Positions 36,222 through 45,279 of a DNA stretch of 51,354 nt are shown one piece after another (positions within the stretch are counted from its first letter, which is position 1; each line of letters begins with the position of its first letter). The position numbers and the translations under genes are program-made. The DNA comes from Nostoc sp. FACHB-973 (GTDB taxonomy: Bacteria > Cyanobacteriota > Cyanobacteriia > Cyanobacteriales > Nostocaceae), in NCBI RefSeq assembly GCF_014698115.1, contig NZ_JACJSJ010000055.1, positions 1 to 51,354 of the forward strand, in the 5' to 3' direction. The notes under the pieces are model-generated. The model was not told the origin of the DNA. It ran no database searches and saw only the letters and a list, made by a program, of their open reading frames with translations.

Positions 36222-37022
36222 ATGTCACCCTTAATTAATTCTGTAAATCCCTGGCTGGTGGGAGTAGGATTAAACACAATTTTATTGGGTTTAGCTGGTA
36301 TTGCTCCTAAAAAACTGCTTACCCCAGCTGGATTATTCCACGCCTGGTTACTGGCCATACTAATTTGGGGAACTTTAGGCTGGCAAGGTTACGCAGTGGT
36401 AATGTTCTATTTTTTAGTGGGTTCTGGCGTTACCCGCATCGGTATGGCACAGAAGGAAGCCGAAGGAATTGCCGAAAAGCGTTCTGGTGCAAGAGGCCCA
36501 GAAAACGTCTGGGGTTCGGCTTTGACTGGGGCGTTGTGTGCCTTGGGAGTAGGGCTACTCAATTGGGGAGTTCTTGTACCTAGTCCCCAATCCCTAGTCC
36601 CCAGCCCCCAATCCCTATTATTATTAGGCTATGTAGCCAGTTTCAGTACCAAACTTGCTGACACCACTGCCAGTGAAGTTGGGAAAGCATACGGTAAAAG
36701 CACCTTTCTCATTACCACCCTTCAACCAGTACCCCGTGGCACCGAAGGAGCAATCAGCTTAGAGGGGACTTTAGCTGGTGTTGTGGGTTCGGTGGCGATC
36801 GCACTCGTTGGTTGGGGAGTTGGTTTAATTGATATATTGGGCATAGTTTGGTGTGTGCTGGCAGCATTTATTGCCACCAACTTAGAAAGTGTAATTGGGG
36901 CAACACTGCAATCGAAATATGCCTGGCTGACCAATGAAGTGGTAAATATTTTTAATACATTAATCGGTGCGATCGCAGCTGTGATATTTGCCTGGGCATG
37001 GGGTATAGGGCATGGGGGATAG
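36222..37022 (+). CDS. DUF92/TIGR00297 integral membrane protein
   Basis: A 266-aa membrane protein with about six segments. The family includes the plant phytyl-phosphate kinase VTE6, so a CTP-dependent polyprenyl or phytyl kinase role linked to tocopherol/phytol salvage is reasonable. Motifs: KRSGARGPENVWGSALTGAL, SFSTKLADTTASEVGKAYGK and VPRGTEGAISLEGTLAG. Between segments, about residues 117-130 read LVPSPQSLVPSPQSLL, the translation of a heptad repeat of the kind found between genes. The frame is kept, so the protein is probably functional. Confidence 0.86.
   Translation: MSPLINSVNPWLVGVGLNTILLGLAGIAPKKLLTPAGLFHAWLLAILIWGTLGWQGYAVVMFYFLVGSGVTRIGMAQKEAEGIAEKRSGARGPENVWGSALTGALCALGVGLLNWGVLVPSPQSLVPSPQSLLLLGYVASFSTKLADTTASEVGKAYGKSTFLITTLQPVPRGTEGAISLEGTLAGVVGSVAIALVGWGVGLIDILGIVWCVLAAFIATNLESVIGATLQSKYAWLTNEVVNIFNTLIGAIAAVIFAWAWGIGHGG
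36574..36616. repeat. Heptad repeat inside the DUF92 coding region
   Basis: Degenerate TAGTCCC/CAATCCC/CAGCCCC heptads form the complement of the GGGGACT/GGGGATT repeats at 6255 and 22954. Here they sit in frame in a coding sequence. Confidence 0.8.
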
Positions 37023-37523
37023 GGCATTGGCAAATTGAAGCAACTAGCCCACAAAATAAGCAATGAATTATTTTTAACCTGTTTTAGTTGATTTTACTTA
37101 GTTAGCTGATTATTTGCTGAAATTCAGACAGCATTTTCCCATGCAATTAGCTTTTGCTAGCTTCTGGGCGATCGCTGAGATTTTCAATCCTGTTCTGTCT
37201 TTCCAAGAGCGTATAACTAATCATGAAAAACCATATTATCAAGAAGGCGTTCTGAGGCAAAGATAATTTCCGATCAATTCCTCAACTCAGAGCGTTAGAG
37301 CATCAGAGCCTCTCCTCTTCAATTAGCAGTTATATATTTTTTTGACCCAAGAGGTATTCACCTCTACTCCCCATCCCCTCTGCCCCTCTGCCTCTTGTTG
37401 ACCATTTTCACGTAATTAGTTTATGAAATCTTTATCAGAATAATCCATCAATGAGAGCATGATTTCTATATGATTTAATTTAAAAGCTCTACCAGTGCTT
37501 AACCATTTTTACATAATTAGTTC
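37023..37523. other. Intergenic region with a duplicated gene start
   Basis: 501 bp. Positions 37401-37437 are a near copy (four mismatches in 37) of 37502-37538, which covers the leader and first codons of the isomerase gene. C-rich CCCCTCTGCC repeats lie at about 37365-37395. No complete gene was seen. Confidence 0.6.
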
Positions 37524-38306
37524 ATGGAATCTTTATCATTTTTGACAGTCGATGACCAACCTATTTCTATTGAGGAAGCAGTAAAATACCTCCAAGCCTC
37601 TGGAAAATTAGGACAATTTATTGGGGATATTCTCCGCCAGTACGTAATTGAGCAAGAAATACGAAACCGAAATGATATAGAGATTGGCACAGCAATAACT
37701 GAACAAGCAATTATTGATTTTAGACTAAACAATCAATTGACTGATCCCCAAAGTTTTCAAGAATGGTTAAAGAGGAATAACACTGATTACACAGCCTTTC
37801 ATACATCCGTTACTTTTGGTTACAAGCTAGAAAAACTCAAAGCTGTAGTCACAGAACCAAAACTTCCAGAATATTTTATTGAACGGAAGATTTTTTTAGA
37901 CCGGGTGGTACTTTCTCGAATTGTTGTTGATAATCGGGAACTGGCAGACGAATTACAAATCCAAATTGAAGAAGGAGGCAGCTTTGAGCAACTAGCTAAA
38001 GAGTATTCACTTGCAGATGACCGAGTTGTGAACGGCATGATGGGACTAATTAGCCGAGGAAGTCTGCCGGACGCACTACGGGCAGCTATTGATATCGCAA
38101 GTCCGGGACAAGTAGTAGGACCAATAGAAATGGCTGGCGGAACCTCCTTCCAAGGAGAAGTACCTTATGGTTTGTTTAGAGTAGAACAATTTCTGCCAGC
38201 ATCTTTAGAAGATACTCAACTAAAGCAAGCACTACAAAATGAATTGTTTGAGAAATGGCTAGCAGAGAAAATTCAAAAACTGACAGTCAAATTACAAGTG
38301 AGTTAA
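37524..38306 (+). CDS. Parvulin-type peptidyl-prolyl isomerase (SurA/PrsA-like)
   Basis: A 260-aa foldase. Residues 1-110 are helical (EAVKYLQASGKLGQFIGDIL, FRLNNQLTDPQSFQEWL) like the SurA N-domain. Residues about 130-225 are a parvulin domain (VLSRIVVDNRELADELQIQI, FEQLAKEYSLAD, GLISRGSLPDALRAAI, FRVEQFLPA). There is no signal peptide, so it acts in the cytoplasm, where it could keep an exported substrate unfolded. Its last 52 bp overlap the ABC exporter start, a strong sign of a functional pair; this pairing is common in cyanobacteria. Confidence 0.88.
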   Translation: MESLSFLTVDDQPISIEEAVKYLQASGKLGQFIGDILRQYVIEQEIRNRNDIEIGTAITEQAIIDFRLNNQLTDPQSFQEWLKRNNTDYTAFHTSVTFGYKLEKLKAVVTEPKLPEYFIERKIFLDRVVLSRIVVDNRELADELQIQIEEGGSFEQLAKEYSLADDRVVNGMMGLISRGSLPDALRAAIDIASPGQVVGPIEMAGGTSFQGEVPYGLFRVEQFLPASLEDTQLKQALQNELFEKWLAEKIQKLTVKLQVS

Positions 38307-40981
38307 AAATTCTGGATAATGAATCTCTACGATTAGAAGTGCTAGCTTCTTTACCTTGGAATCAACCACCCCTATGTTGGTTGACTCCCGAACAACAATC
38401 CCGATTGCAAGATGAATCCCAAGCCCGTCAGTATCGTCTGGGAGATAAAATCTGGTCAAGCGATATCGGCGGTTACCAATTCTTCATTGTGGCTGGTAAA
38501 GTGCGTTTGCGAGATGGCGGGGCAAACCCATCTAACGGGCGATCTCAAGAACGCGTTGGCAAATCCATAGCCGCCCTCGATGCAGGGGATTGGTTTGGCG
38601 ACTTACAAAAGCTGCCTGGGGATTTTAAAGCCGTAGCTGCTAGTAAAGAAGTGATAGTACTGTGTTGGGATACAGCACTGTGGACAGAATTTTCTCACCC
38701 ACAAATTCAGGAGTTTTTACAAGCCTTACCAGTGGAAAGGGAACCAGAAAAAGAGACATTTTCCTTTTCTTCCACAGCTCCACTACCTCCCCCCTCCGAG
38801 GGAACTCTCCCCCTCCAACCCCAAAAAGGACTCCCAGCCGCCAATCTCATCGTTCCCAATTATCCTTTTGTTGCGAGTTGGAACACTGCTGCTGCATGTT
38901 TAACAATGGTGGCGCAACAATTAGAAAATTCCGTGCAACTGGAATGGGTGCAACGCCAACTCCGAGGACAACGCCCAAAACATGTTGTGGAAGCAGCAGA
39001 AAAAATGGGTTTAGTGTTGCGGCGGTTGCAAGTCAGTTGGGGTGACTTGCGGCAAATATCCTTTCCAGCTTTATTGTTGTGGAATTCCGACTTACCCCAG
39101 AGTCCCTCCTGGGTGGTAGTCTATGGAATTAGAGGCGATCGCGCCATCGTCGCTAATCCTCTAAATCCCGATTGTGCTTGTGAAAGTTTGCCCCAATCAG
39201 TAGTCGAGGCATCTTGGGATGGACAACTCTGGCAAGTAGAACTCGTATCCCAGCAAGAACAATTTAACCTCAGTTGGTTTACTCCAGCAGTTTGGAAATA
39301 TAAGGGATTGCTAGGCGAAGTATTGCTAGCATCTTTTACCTTGCAGCTTTTAGGGTTAACAACACCACTGATTACCCAAGTTGTGATTGATAAAGTGATG
39401 GTGCAGGAGAGTTTGCCGACTCTTGATGTCATGGCGATCGCTCTGCTTTTTGTCGCCGTATTTGAGTCCATACTCGGCATTCTGCGCTTATTTATCTTTA
39501 CTCACACAGCTCGGCGTCTGGATTTGAGTTTATCAGCACAGCTGTTTCGCCATCTGATGCGATTGCCTTTGGCTTATTTTGAGTCACGGCGTGTGGGAGA
39601 CACAGTAGCACGAGTCCAAGAACTCGAACAAATCCGGCAATTTCTTACAGGCACAGCATTAACTGTGATTCTAGATAGCATCTTTGCTGTGGTTTACCTA
39701 GCATTGATGTTTTATTATAATGTCCCCCTTACCTTTGTAGCGTTAGCAGTATTGCCGCTGTTTGCTACATTGACCATAGTTGCAACACCAATTCTGCGTA
39801 ACTGGCTCAACGAAACTTTTAACCGTTCCGCTGATAGTCAATCGTTTTTAGTCGAGACAATCACCGGAATTCACTCCGTCAAAGCCCATGCAGCTGAACC
39901 AGTAGCACGCGATCGCTGGGAAGGCTTATTTGCTCGCTTCATCCGCACAGGTTTTAAAGCCTCTACCACCTCCAACATCAGCAGCAATATTGGTGACTTT
40001 CTCACCAATTTTTCCACCATGCTGATTCTCTGGTTTGGAGCCAAGTTAGTCATCGAACAAAAGCTCACAGTCGGACAGCTTGTTGCCTTTCAGATGTTGT
40101 CCGGTAGAGTCACAGGCCCACTTTTACGGTTAGTACAATTGTGGCAAACCCTCCAACAAGTCCTACTTTCCGTAGACCGCATTGGTGATATACTCAACGT
40201 CTCTCCAGAAGCCGAACAGGGAACTGGGTTAGTTTTACCACCCCTGAAAGGTCAAGTCACCTTCGAGCAAGTATTTTTCCGCTACCGACCGAATTTTGAA
40301 GCAGTTCTGCGAGGAATATCTTTCGATGCCGAACCAGGACAATTTGTTGGCATTGTCGGACGCAGCGGTTCCGGTAAAAGTACACTTTCTAAACTATTGC
40401 AACGCCTCTATCAAATTGAATCAGGACGCATCCTGATTGATGGTTTTGATATTAAAAGTGCCGACTTAGCATCACTGCGGCAACAAATTAGTGTAGTTCT
40501 CCAAGAAGACTTTTTATTTAACGGTTCTATTTTGGAAAATATCACTCTCGGCAATCCCGACATTAGTGCAGAGCAAGTGGTAGAAGCAGCAAGACTAGCC
40601 GTAGCCCACGACTTCATCAGTCAACTACCCTACGGTTACGAAACCAATGTGGGTGAACGCGGCACCGCTTTATCCGGTGGGCAGAGACAACGCATTGCCC
40701 TAGCAAGGTTATTTCTTTCCCAAGCACCGATTTTAGTTTTGGATGAAGCTACCAGCGCTTTGGATAGTGAAACTGAACAACAAGTACTACAAAACCTGCA
40801 AAAAGTTTCCGCTAACCGTACCGTCTTTCTCATTGCTCACCGCTTTGCTCCCCTCAAACGTGCCGACTTAATTTTGGTGTTAGAGCAAGGCGTGATTGCC
40901 GAACGTGGTACTCACTCACAGTTATTGCAACAAAAAGGTTTGTACTGGTCACTATATCAACGGCAGCAAGCAAATATATAG
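38255..40981 (+). CDS. Type I secretion ABC exporter with cNMP-binding and C39-like domains
   Basis: A 908-aa exporter. Residues about 45-165 resemble a cyclic-nucleotide-binding domain (YRLGDKIWS, FFIVAGKVRLRDG, GDWFGDL). Residues about 200-330 are a C39-peptidase-like domain, but the catalytic Cys position is Thr211 (WNTAAACLTM), so it should bind rather than cleave, as in HlyB. A membrane domain follows (about 340-640) and the ATPase has Walker A GRSGSGKST 702-710, signature LSGGQRQR from 806 and Walker B with Asp830-Glu831. No HlyD adaptor or substrate gene follows; a repeat element and the opposite WD40 gene lie downstream. Confidence 0.92.
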   Translation: MASRENSKTDSQITSELKILDNESLRLEVLASLPWNQPPLCWLTPEQQSRLQDESQARQYRLGDKIWSSDIGGYQFFIVAGKVRLRDGGANPSNGRSQERVGKSIAALDAGDWFGDLQKLPGDFKAVAASKEVIVLCWDTALWTEFSHPQIQEFLQALPVEREPEKETFSFSSTAPLPPPSEGTLPLQPQKGLPAANLIVPNYPFVASWNTAAACLTMVAQQLENSVQLEWVQRQLRGQRPKHVVEAAEKMGLVLRRLQVSWGDLRQISFPALLLWNSDLPQSPSWVVVYGIRGDRAIVANPLNPDCACESLPQSVVEASWDGQLWQVELVSQQEQFNLSWFTPAVWKYKGLLGEVLLASFTLQLLGLTTPLITQVVIDKVMVQESLPTLDVMAIALLFVAVFESILGILRLFIFTHTARRLDLSLSAQLFRHLMRLPLAYFESRRVGDTVARVQELEQIRQFLTGTALTVILDSIFAVVYLALMFYYNVPLTFVALAVLPLFATLTIVATPILRNWLNETFNRSADSQSFLVETITGIHSVKAHAAEPVARDRWEGLFARFIRTGFKASTTSNISSNIGDFLTNFSTMLILWFGAKLVIEQKLTVGQLVAFQMLSGRVTGPLLRLVQLWQTLQQVLLSVDRIGDILNVSPEAEQGTGLVLPPLKGQVTFEQVFFRYRPNFEAVLRGISFDAEPGQFVGIVGRSGSGKSTLSKLLQRLYQIESGRILIDGFDIKSADLASLRQQISVVLQEDFLFNGSILENITLGNPDISAEQVVEAARLAVAHDFISQLPYGYETNVGERGTALSGGQRQRIALARLFLSQAPILVLDEATSALDSETEQQVLQNLQKVSANRTVFLIAHRFAPLKRADLILVLEQGVIAERGTHSQLLQQKGLYWSLYQRQQANI

Positions 40982-41006
40982 TAGGGGCGCACAGCTGTGC
41001 ATTGGT

Positions 41007-41188
41007 GTCAACTTAACGCGCAACGGGCGGTTAGAAACCGCGTCTACACTAAACTTTACCTGCCTATCGCGCTTGCGCTGCGCTTGGCGCACCACGCAGG
41101 TTTCAAAACCCTTAATTTTCTGTTAGGACAAGGTAGGCGGACTTTGCTTGTGTAGCCCCGAATTCCATTCGCCCAGGGTTAAGTTGAC
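41007..41188. mobile_element. MITE-like repeat element, 182 bp
   Basis: Exact terminal inverted repeats: GTCAACTTAAC at 41007-41017 and GTTAAGTTGAC at 41178-41188. Inside are cyanobacterial repeat phrases (GGCGGTTAGAAACCGCGTC, TCGCGCTTGCGCTGCGC) and no ORF of note. To its left GTAGGGGCGCACAGCTGTGC looks like a palindrome whose right arm was lost. Its right end touches the stop codon of the WD40 gene. Confidence 0.65.
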
Positions 41189-42948
41189 TAACTGCGTTGC
41201 CAAATTTTAATTGTCTTATCTAAACTTCCGCTAACCAACATCTCGCCGGAAGCTGTGAAGGCTAATGCTGTAACTATATTTCCATGACCTGTAAAAGTAC
41301 CTAGCAATTCTCCGGTTTGCAGATGCCATAATTTGATGGTTTGATCGGCACTACCGCTGGCGATAATTTGTTCATCGGGACTTAAGGCGATCGCATAGAC
41401 TCTATCTCTATGTCCTTTTAAGGTATGAAGTAATTCCCCAGTCTCTAATTGCCAAATTTTAATCGTTTGATCCCAGCTACCACTCACAAGCAGTTTACCA
41501 TCTGTACTGATTGCCAAGGAACAAACGATGTGAGAGTGACCCATGAGGGTATGCAGCGGTTGTGTGTCTTTTAAACTTTTGATTCCTGTCTGGGGTGAAA
41601 TGCGCCAAACTTTGATTTTGCGATAGCTACCTGTGACCACAGTTTGACCGTCTCGACTCAAAACTAGGGAATGAGCAGCTGTATCATCTAAAGAAAGGGC
41701 GATCGCTACCTGACGGTGAATCAAATCCCAAAACAGAATTTTTCTGTCATCTCCGCCAGTGGCTAACATTCTCCCATCTGGGGTGAACGCAGCGCACCGC
41801 ACCACGCCATGATGTTTGTGCAGGATATCTATTAAGTCTAAAGCGCCCACGTGCCAAAGTTTAATTGTCGAGTCTGCACCACAACTCACCAAAGTCTGTC
41901 CATCTGAACTAAAAGCTAGGGAATTCACTTCATCCACTAGCCCAGATATCACCCAAGGATACTCTGACAATGTATCTATTAATTCACCTTTGCTTAAATC
42001 CCATAGCTTTGTCTCACCACGACTACCACTTGCCAATATGGGTAAGGTGTTGCCATTATTACACCCGGAACTAAAAGCCAAGCAATTAATTCCTCTGTTA
42101 TGCCCTTGCAAAGTTTGCCAGCATTCCCAGTCACCTACTACTTTTTTCAGAGAATGCTCTGGTGGTAGAGTTTGTATTGTCTCTATCGTCCTCTCATTAA
42201 TTATTGGCGATGTCTCTTTTTTGCCAATAAGTGATTCTAAATACCAACTCAATCCCCCGGCATATAACAAATTACTGGGAGTAATATATAGTTTCGGTTC
42301 AGTGATTTCCAGTTGATTTGTAGGTAAAAAGCCTGTTATTATACTCTGTTTTTCGTAACCTAATTTACCTGTGGATGGATAAAACAAACAGAGAAAAATT
42401 AATACTTGGTGATTTCTCAAATCTTCTTGAGTTACTGACCATCTAATTTTGTCTTTCTTAATACCATTAAAGCTTTCGCCATCCGCAACGTAAACTTGAA
42501 CGCCCAGTTGGGGATTATCTTTGAGTACATAACTAAATTTGCTTTGACCAGATAAATTTCCCTCATCATCTAAAGTGATGCTTTCTAAAGTGTCTTGGGG
42601 GATTTTTTTGAGCAACTTGCCTAGACGTTCAGTGATGATGCGATCGACAATTTTTTCCCGTAAAAGATAATCTTGGGCTTGTTGCTGGAAATATTTGGGA
42701 AAAGGTATCGTCCAATCCGGTGGTTCCGGATATTCAGGGGGCATGGGCGGGGGATTTTTGGCGAGAACTTCCGCTTGTTCGCGGGAAAGCTCTAGGAGCT
42801 TTGCCAATGCCTCGCCCCAAAATGCCATAATTTCTGTGTGGCAACCTTTGACTTGACTTTCGAGCAAAGACAAATCGTAAGTTTTGGGTTTTTTCACACG
42901 TTGAAGGAAATCACTTTGTTGAGCTTTGAGTAAGCTAATCCAATCCAT
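41188..42948 (-). CDS. WD40-repeat protein with an unknown N-terminal region
   Basis: A 586-aa protein from MDWISLL (an ATG two codons earlier is possible). Residues about 1-250 are unrecognised: a helical part, PPPMPPEYPEPPDW, then a mixed region. Residues about 275-586 hold seven WD40-type repeats, for example SGSWDQTIKIWQLETGELLH, ASGSADQTIKLWHLQTGELL and VSGSLDKTIKIWQ. They should form one seven-bladed propeller for protein binding. The last repeats are almost alike, as in recently amplified cyanobacterial WD40 proteins. No kinase or NB-ARC part is attached. Confidence 0.88.
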   Translation of the reverse strand: MDWISLLKAQQSDFLQRVKKPKTYDLSLLESQVKGCHTEIMAFWGEALAKLLELSREQAEVLAKNPPPMPPEYPEPPDWTIPFPKYFQQQAQDYLLREKIVDRIITERLGKLLKKIPQDTLESITLDDEGNLSGQSKFSYVLKDNPQLGVQVYVADGESFNGIKKDKIRWSVTQEDLRNHQVLIFLCLFYPSTGKLGYEKQSIITGFLPTNQLEITEPKLYITPSNLLYAGGLSWYLESLIGKKETSPIINERTIETIQTLPPEHSLKKVVGDWECWQTLQGHNRGINCLAFSSGCNNGNTLPILASGSRGETKLWDLSKGELIDTLSEYPWVISGLVDEVNSLAFSSDGQTLVSCGADSTIKLWHVGALDLIDILHKHHGVVRCAAFTPDGRMLATGGDDRKILFWDLIHRQVAIALSLDDTAAHSLVLSRDGQTVVTGSYRKIKVWRISPQTGIKSLKDTQPLHTLMGHSHIVCSLAISTDGKLLVSGSWDQTIKIWQLETGELLHTLKGHRDRVYAIALSPDEQIIASGSADQTIKLWHLQTGELLGTFTGHGNIVTALAFTASGEMLVSGSLDKTIKIWQRS

Positions 42949-42954
42949 CTGCAT

Positions 42955-43494
42955 TAGAGGGGCGCACTATTGCATACCTAAGGTAAGCTATACCAATTGA
43001 ATTACACAAGTCTATAATTTTGAGTTAATTAAAAATTCAGTAATTTTAGTAGTCTAATAAAACACAAGTATGAGCATATGTATAGCACTGAGACATTTCA
43101 TGAACAGATGTAGCTGAGCTACATAGAATTTAGATGTTATCAACTAATTCTAACGGACATGGAAAACAAGATACTGTCTCTAGGGAAACAGTTCTAGCAG
43201 TCAGCCAAACCCGATGAACCCAGGTTAAAAAAGTTCGTAGTAAACACTTTAGTGCTGAGATAGAGACTAATACTCAAACAATTATTAATCAGTAAAGCAA
43301 AAACTTTTTCTCTAAAGAGCAAATACTCAAATGTTTGTAGCTGTAGTTGGCTGCAAATAGTTGCCGGAACACAAGCCCACCTCCAGCAGTGCCGGATAAG
43401 TTTATTGCTATTGTAAGATTGCAGCCGTCTCCAACATACCCGGAGCGATCGCTATCCCCACAGATTATTAGACAAAACATAGTATAGGGCGACA
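42955..43494. other. Long intergenic region without a visible gene
   Basis: 540 bp between divergent genes. I saw no ORF with protein-like composition and no tRNA. A TAGTAT box near 43481 could be the -10 of the RMD1-family gene. A small RNA cannot be excluded. Confidence 0.4.
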
Positions 43495-44295
43495 ATGCAA
43501 AAACTTCTTTTTCATGACAAAGATCGCTTTAGAGCGCAAGCCCTATTCCTTGGTAAGAAGATTAACCTACAGAAATTGGAAAATTACGTTTGCTTGGCGA
43601 CTATGCCAGTCATGGTTACAGTAGGTGAACACGGCTGTGCGGTGCTGCTGGGCTATGGTGCAGTTGTTCTGTTTAACCTTGAGCCTGGAGAAAAAGTAGC
43701 CTTTTTGACCAAACTATCCCCTCAAGTTAGTGATTCTTTTACTCAGCCGGAAACAGAAGAAGTAGAAGTTCATCTCAATATTGTGGAAAGTGAGCGAGTT
43801 AAGGAAGGAAAAATTTTACTGCATGAATTTAGTGTAGAGCGTTTACAGATAGTGGCTGATATTCTTGCTAAAAGTGTTGTTTTGTCTCATTATGAAACGA
43901 GTCTAGCAACTGTATTCGATCAAATTGAACCGTTTGCAGCTAGTCTCCAGAGTGACAACAGGAGTAAACGCAAGAGTCGGGAATTATTGCGTCAACTTGG
44001 GACTACTCTGTTAGTTCAACATAAAATTGTAGGTCGAGTAGAGATTATTGATAAGCCAGAGTTGCTGTGGGAGTCCCCACAGCTAGAAAACTTATATCTG
44101 CGGTTGGAGGATGAATACGAAATCCGTGAGCGTCACAATGCCTTAGAACGAAAACTAGAGCTAATTTCCCAAACTGCACAAATTGTGCTGGAGTTCATGC
44201 AGCATAGCAGTAGCCAGCGAGTAGAGTGGTATGTGGTAATTCTTATTGTAGTGGAAATTCTGCTGTCGCTGTACGACATCATTTTTAAAGGCTAA
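43495..44295 (+). CDS. RMD1/DUF155 family protein
   Basis: A 266-aa protein of the RMD1/YagE (DUF155) family. Typical parts are HGCAVLLGYGAVVLFNLEPGE (split), LHEFSVERLQIVADILAKSV and LENLYLRLEDEYEIRERHNA. One C-terminal membrane helix, WYVVILIVVEILLSLYDII, anchors it. Yeast and mitochondrial members help mitochondrial translation or organisation; the bacterial role is not established. It is a single gene. Confidence 0.9.
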   Translation: MQKLLFHDKDRFRAQALFLGKKINLQKLENYVCLATMPVMVTVGEHGCAVLLGYGAVVLFNLEPGEKVAFLTKLSPQVSDSFTQPETEEVEVHLNIVESERVKEGKILLHEFSVERLQIVADILAKSVVLSHYETSLATVFDQIEPFAASLQSDNRSKRKSRELLRQLGTTLLVQHKIVGRVEIIDKPELLWESPQLENLYLRLEDEYEIRERHNALERKLELISQTAQIVLEFMQHSSSQRVEWYVVILIVVEILLSLYDIIFKG

Positions 44296-44594
44296 CGCTT
44301 AGTAGGTCTACACTTGAGCAGAACTAGCTAGATTTTATGGCAATACGATTCAGTTAAGGCTAAAACTCTTTGTTAAAGTCAATTTTTTAACGTAGACGCA
44401 AAGCGGCTTCCCGCAGGGTACCGCAAAGGACGCATTCGCGCAGCGTCTCGTCAGAGAAGGACGCAAAGTAAAAGAAGGAAGAGAAGAAAGAAATGCTTAA
44501 CTGAACTGTATTGGATTTTATGGAACTGCGATCTACCCCCAATTATTACTGCCAATCTTGTGATAAAATCCCTTGAACATAAATAGTTAATACT
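44296..44594. repeat. Gap with a GC-rich dispersed repeat
   Basis: Positions about 44390-44467 read GTAGACGCAAAGCGGCTTCC, GCAGGGTACCGC, GCGCAGCGTCTCGTC and similar phrases. These resemble the imperfect palindromic repeats spread in Nostoc genomes. AGACGC and GCGTCT can pair around it. No gene was seen. Confidence 0.6.
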
Positions 44595-45272
44595 ATGACA
44601 AGTGCATCTTACATTTTTCTGGCTGGCGCAAGTCGCGGTGTTGGTTGGGAAATTGCCCAATGCTTGAGGGCGCAACAGCTAAAGGTAAAAGCACTCCTGA
44701 GAACAGTAACAGTTGCTAGTGAACTAGAAAAAATCGGTATTCAAGTAGTTCAGGGAGATGCCTTAAATGTTGGCGATGTAGAACGTGCAATATTAGCAGA
44801 TGAACCTATTGACACTATTATCAGTACAATTGGCGGTTTACCAACAGACACAGAAAGACCAGATTACCCCGGTAATAAAAATCTGATTGACGCAGCAGTG
44901 AAAGCTGGAGTGCAAAAGTTTATTCTTGTGTCTTCCATTGGTGCTGGAAATAGTGTGAGTGCTTTGTCTCCTCAGGTTTTAGCAGCACTGGGTACAGTTT
45001 TAGCTGAGAAAAACAAAGCTGAAGAACACTTAATTGCCAGCGGACTGACTTACACCATCATCCGTCCTGGTGGACTCAAGTCAGAACCAGCAACAGGAAA
45101 TGGCGTTTTAACTGAAGATCCGCGCATTATTGGTAGCATTAATCGCGCAGATGTAGCGCAGTTAGTTTGTCGCTGTTTAAATAGCAATGGCGCCGATCGT
45201 AAAATCTTGTCAGCGGTAGACCGAAATATGCTATTTGGGCAAACAGAATTTGCAGAATTTAATTTGGATTAA
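44595..45272 (+). CDS. NAD(P)-binding SDR-type protein (atypical, NmrA/SDR_a5-like)
   Basis: A 225-aa atypical SDR. The cofactor loop is FLAGASRGVGWEIA. QVVQGDALNVGDVERAI and TIISTIGG are usual for NmrA/SDR_a5 proteins, and FILVSSIGAGNS replaces the classical active site. TIIRPGGLKSEP follows, and there is no YxxxK motif. It may bind NADPH as a regulator or reductase in chloroplast-type metabolism, but no substrate can be named. It ends 7 bp from the convergent Rieske oxygenase gene. Confidence 0.85.
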   Translation: MTSASYIFLAGASRGVGWEIAQCLRAQQLKVKALLRTVTVASELEKIGIQVVQGDALNVGDVERAILADEPIDTIISTIGGLPTDTERPDYPGNKNLIDAAVKAGVQKFILVSSIGAGNSVSALSPQVLAALGTVLAEKNKAEEHLIASGLTYTIIRPGGLKSEPATGNGVLTEDPRIIGSINRADVAQLVCRCLNSNGADRKILSAVDRNMLFGQTEFAEFNLD

Positions 45273-45279
45273 TCGCCAA

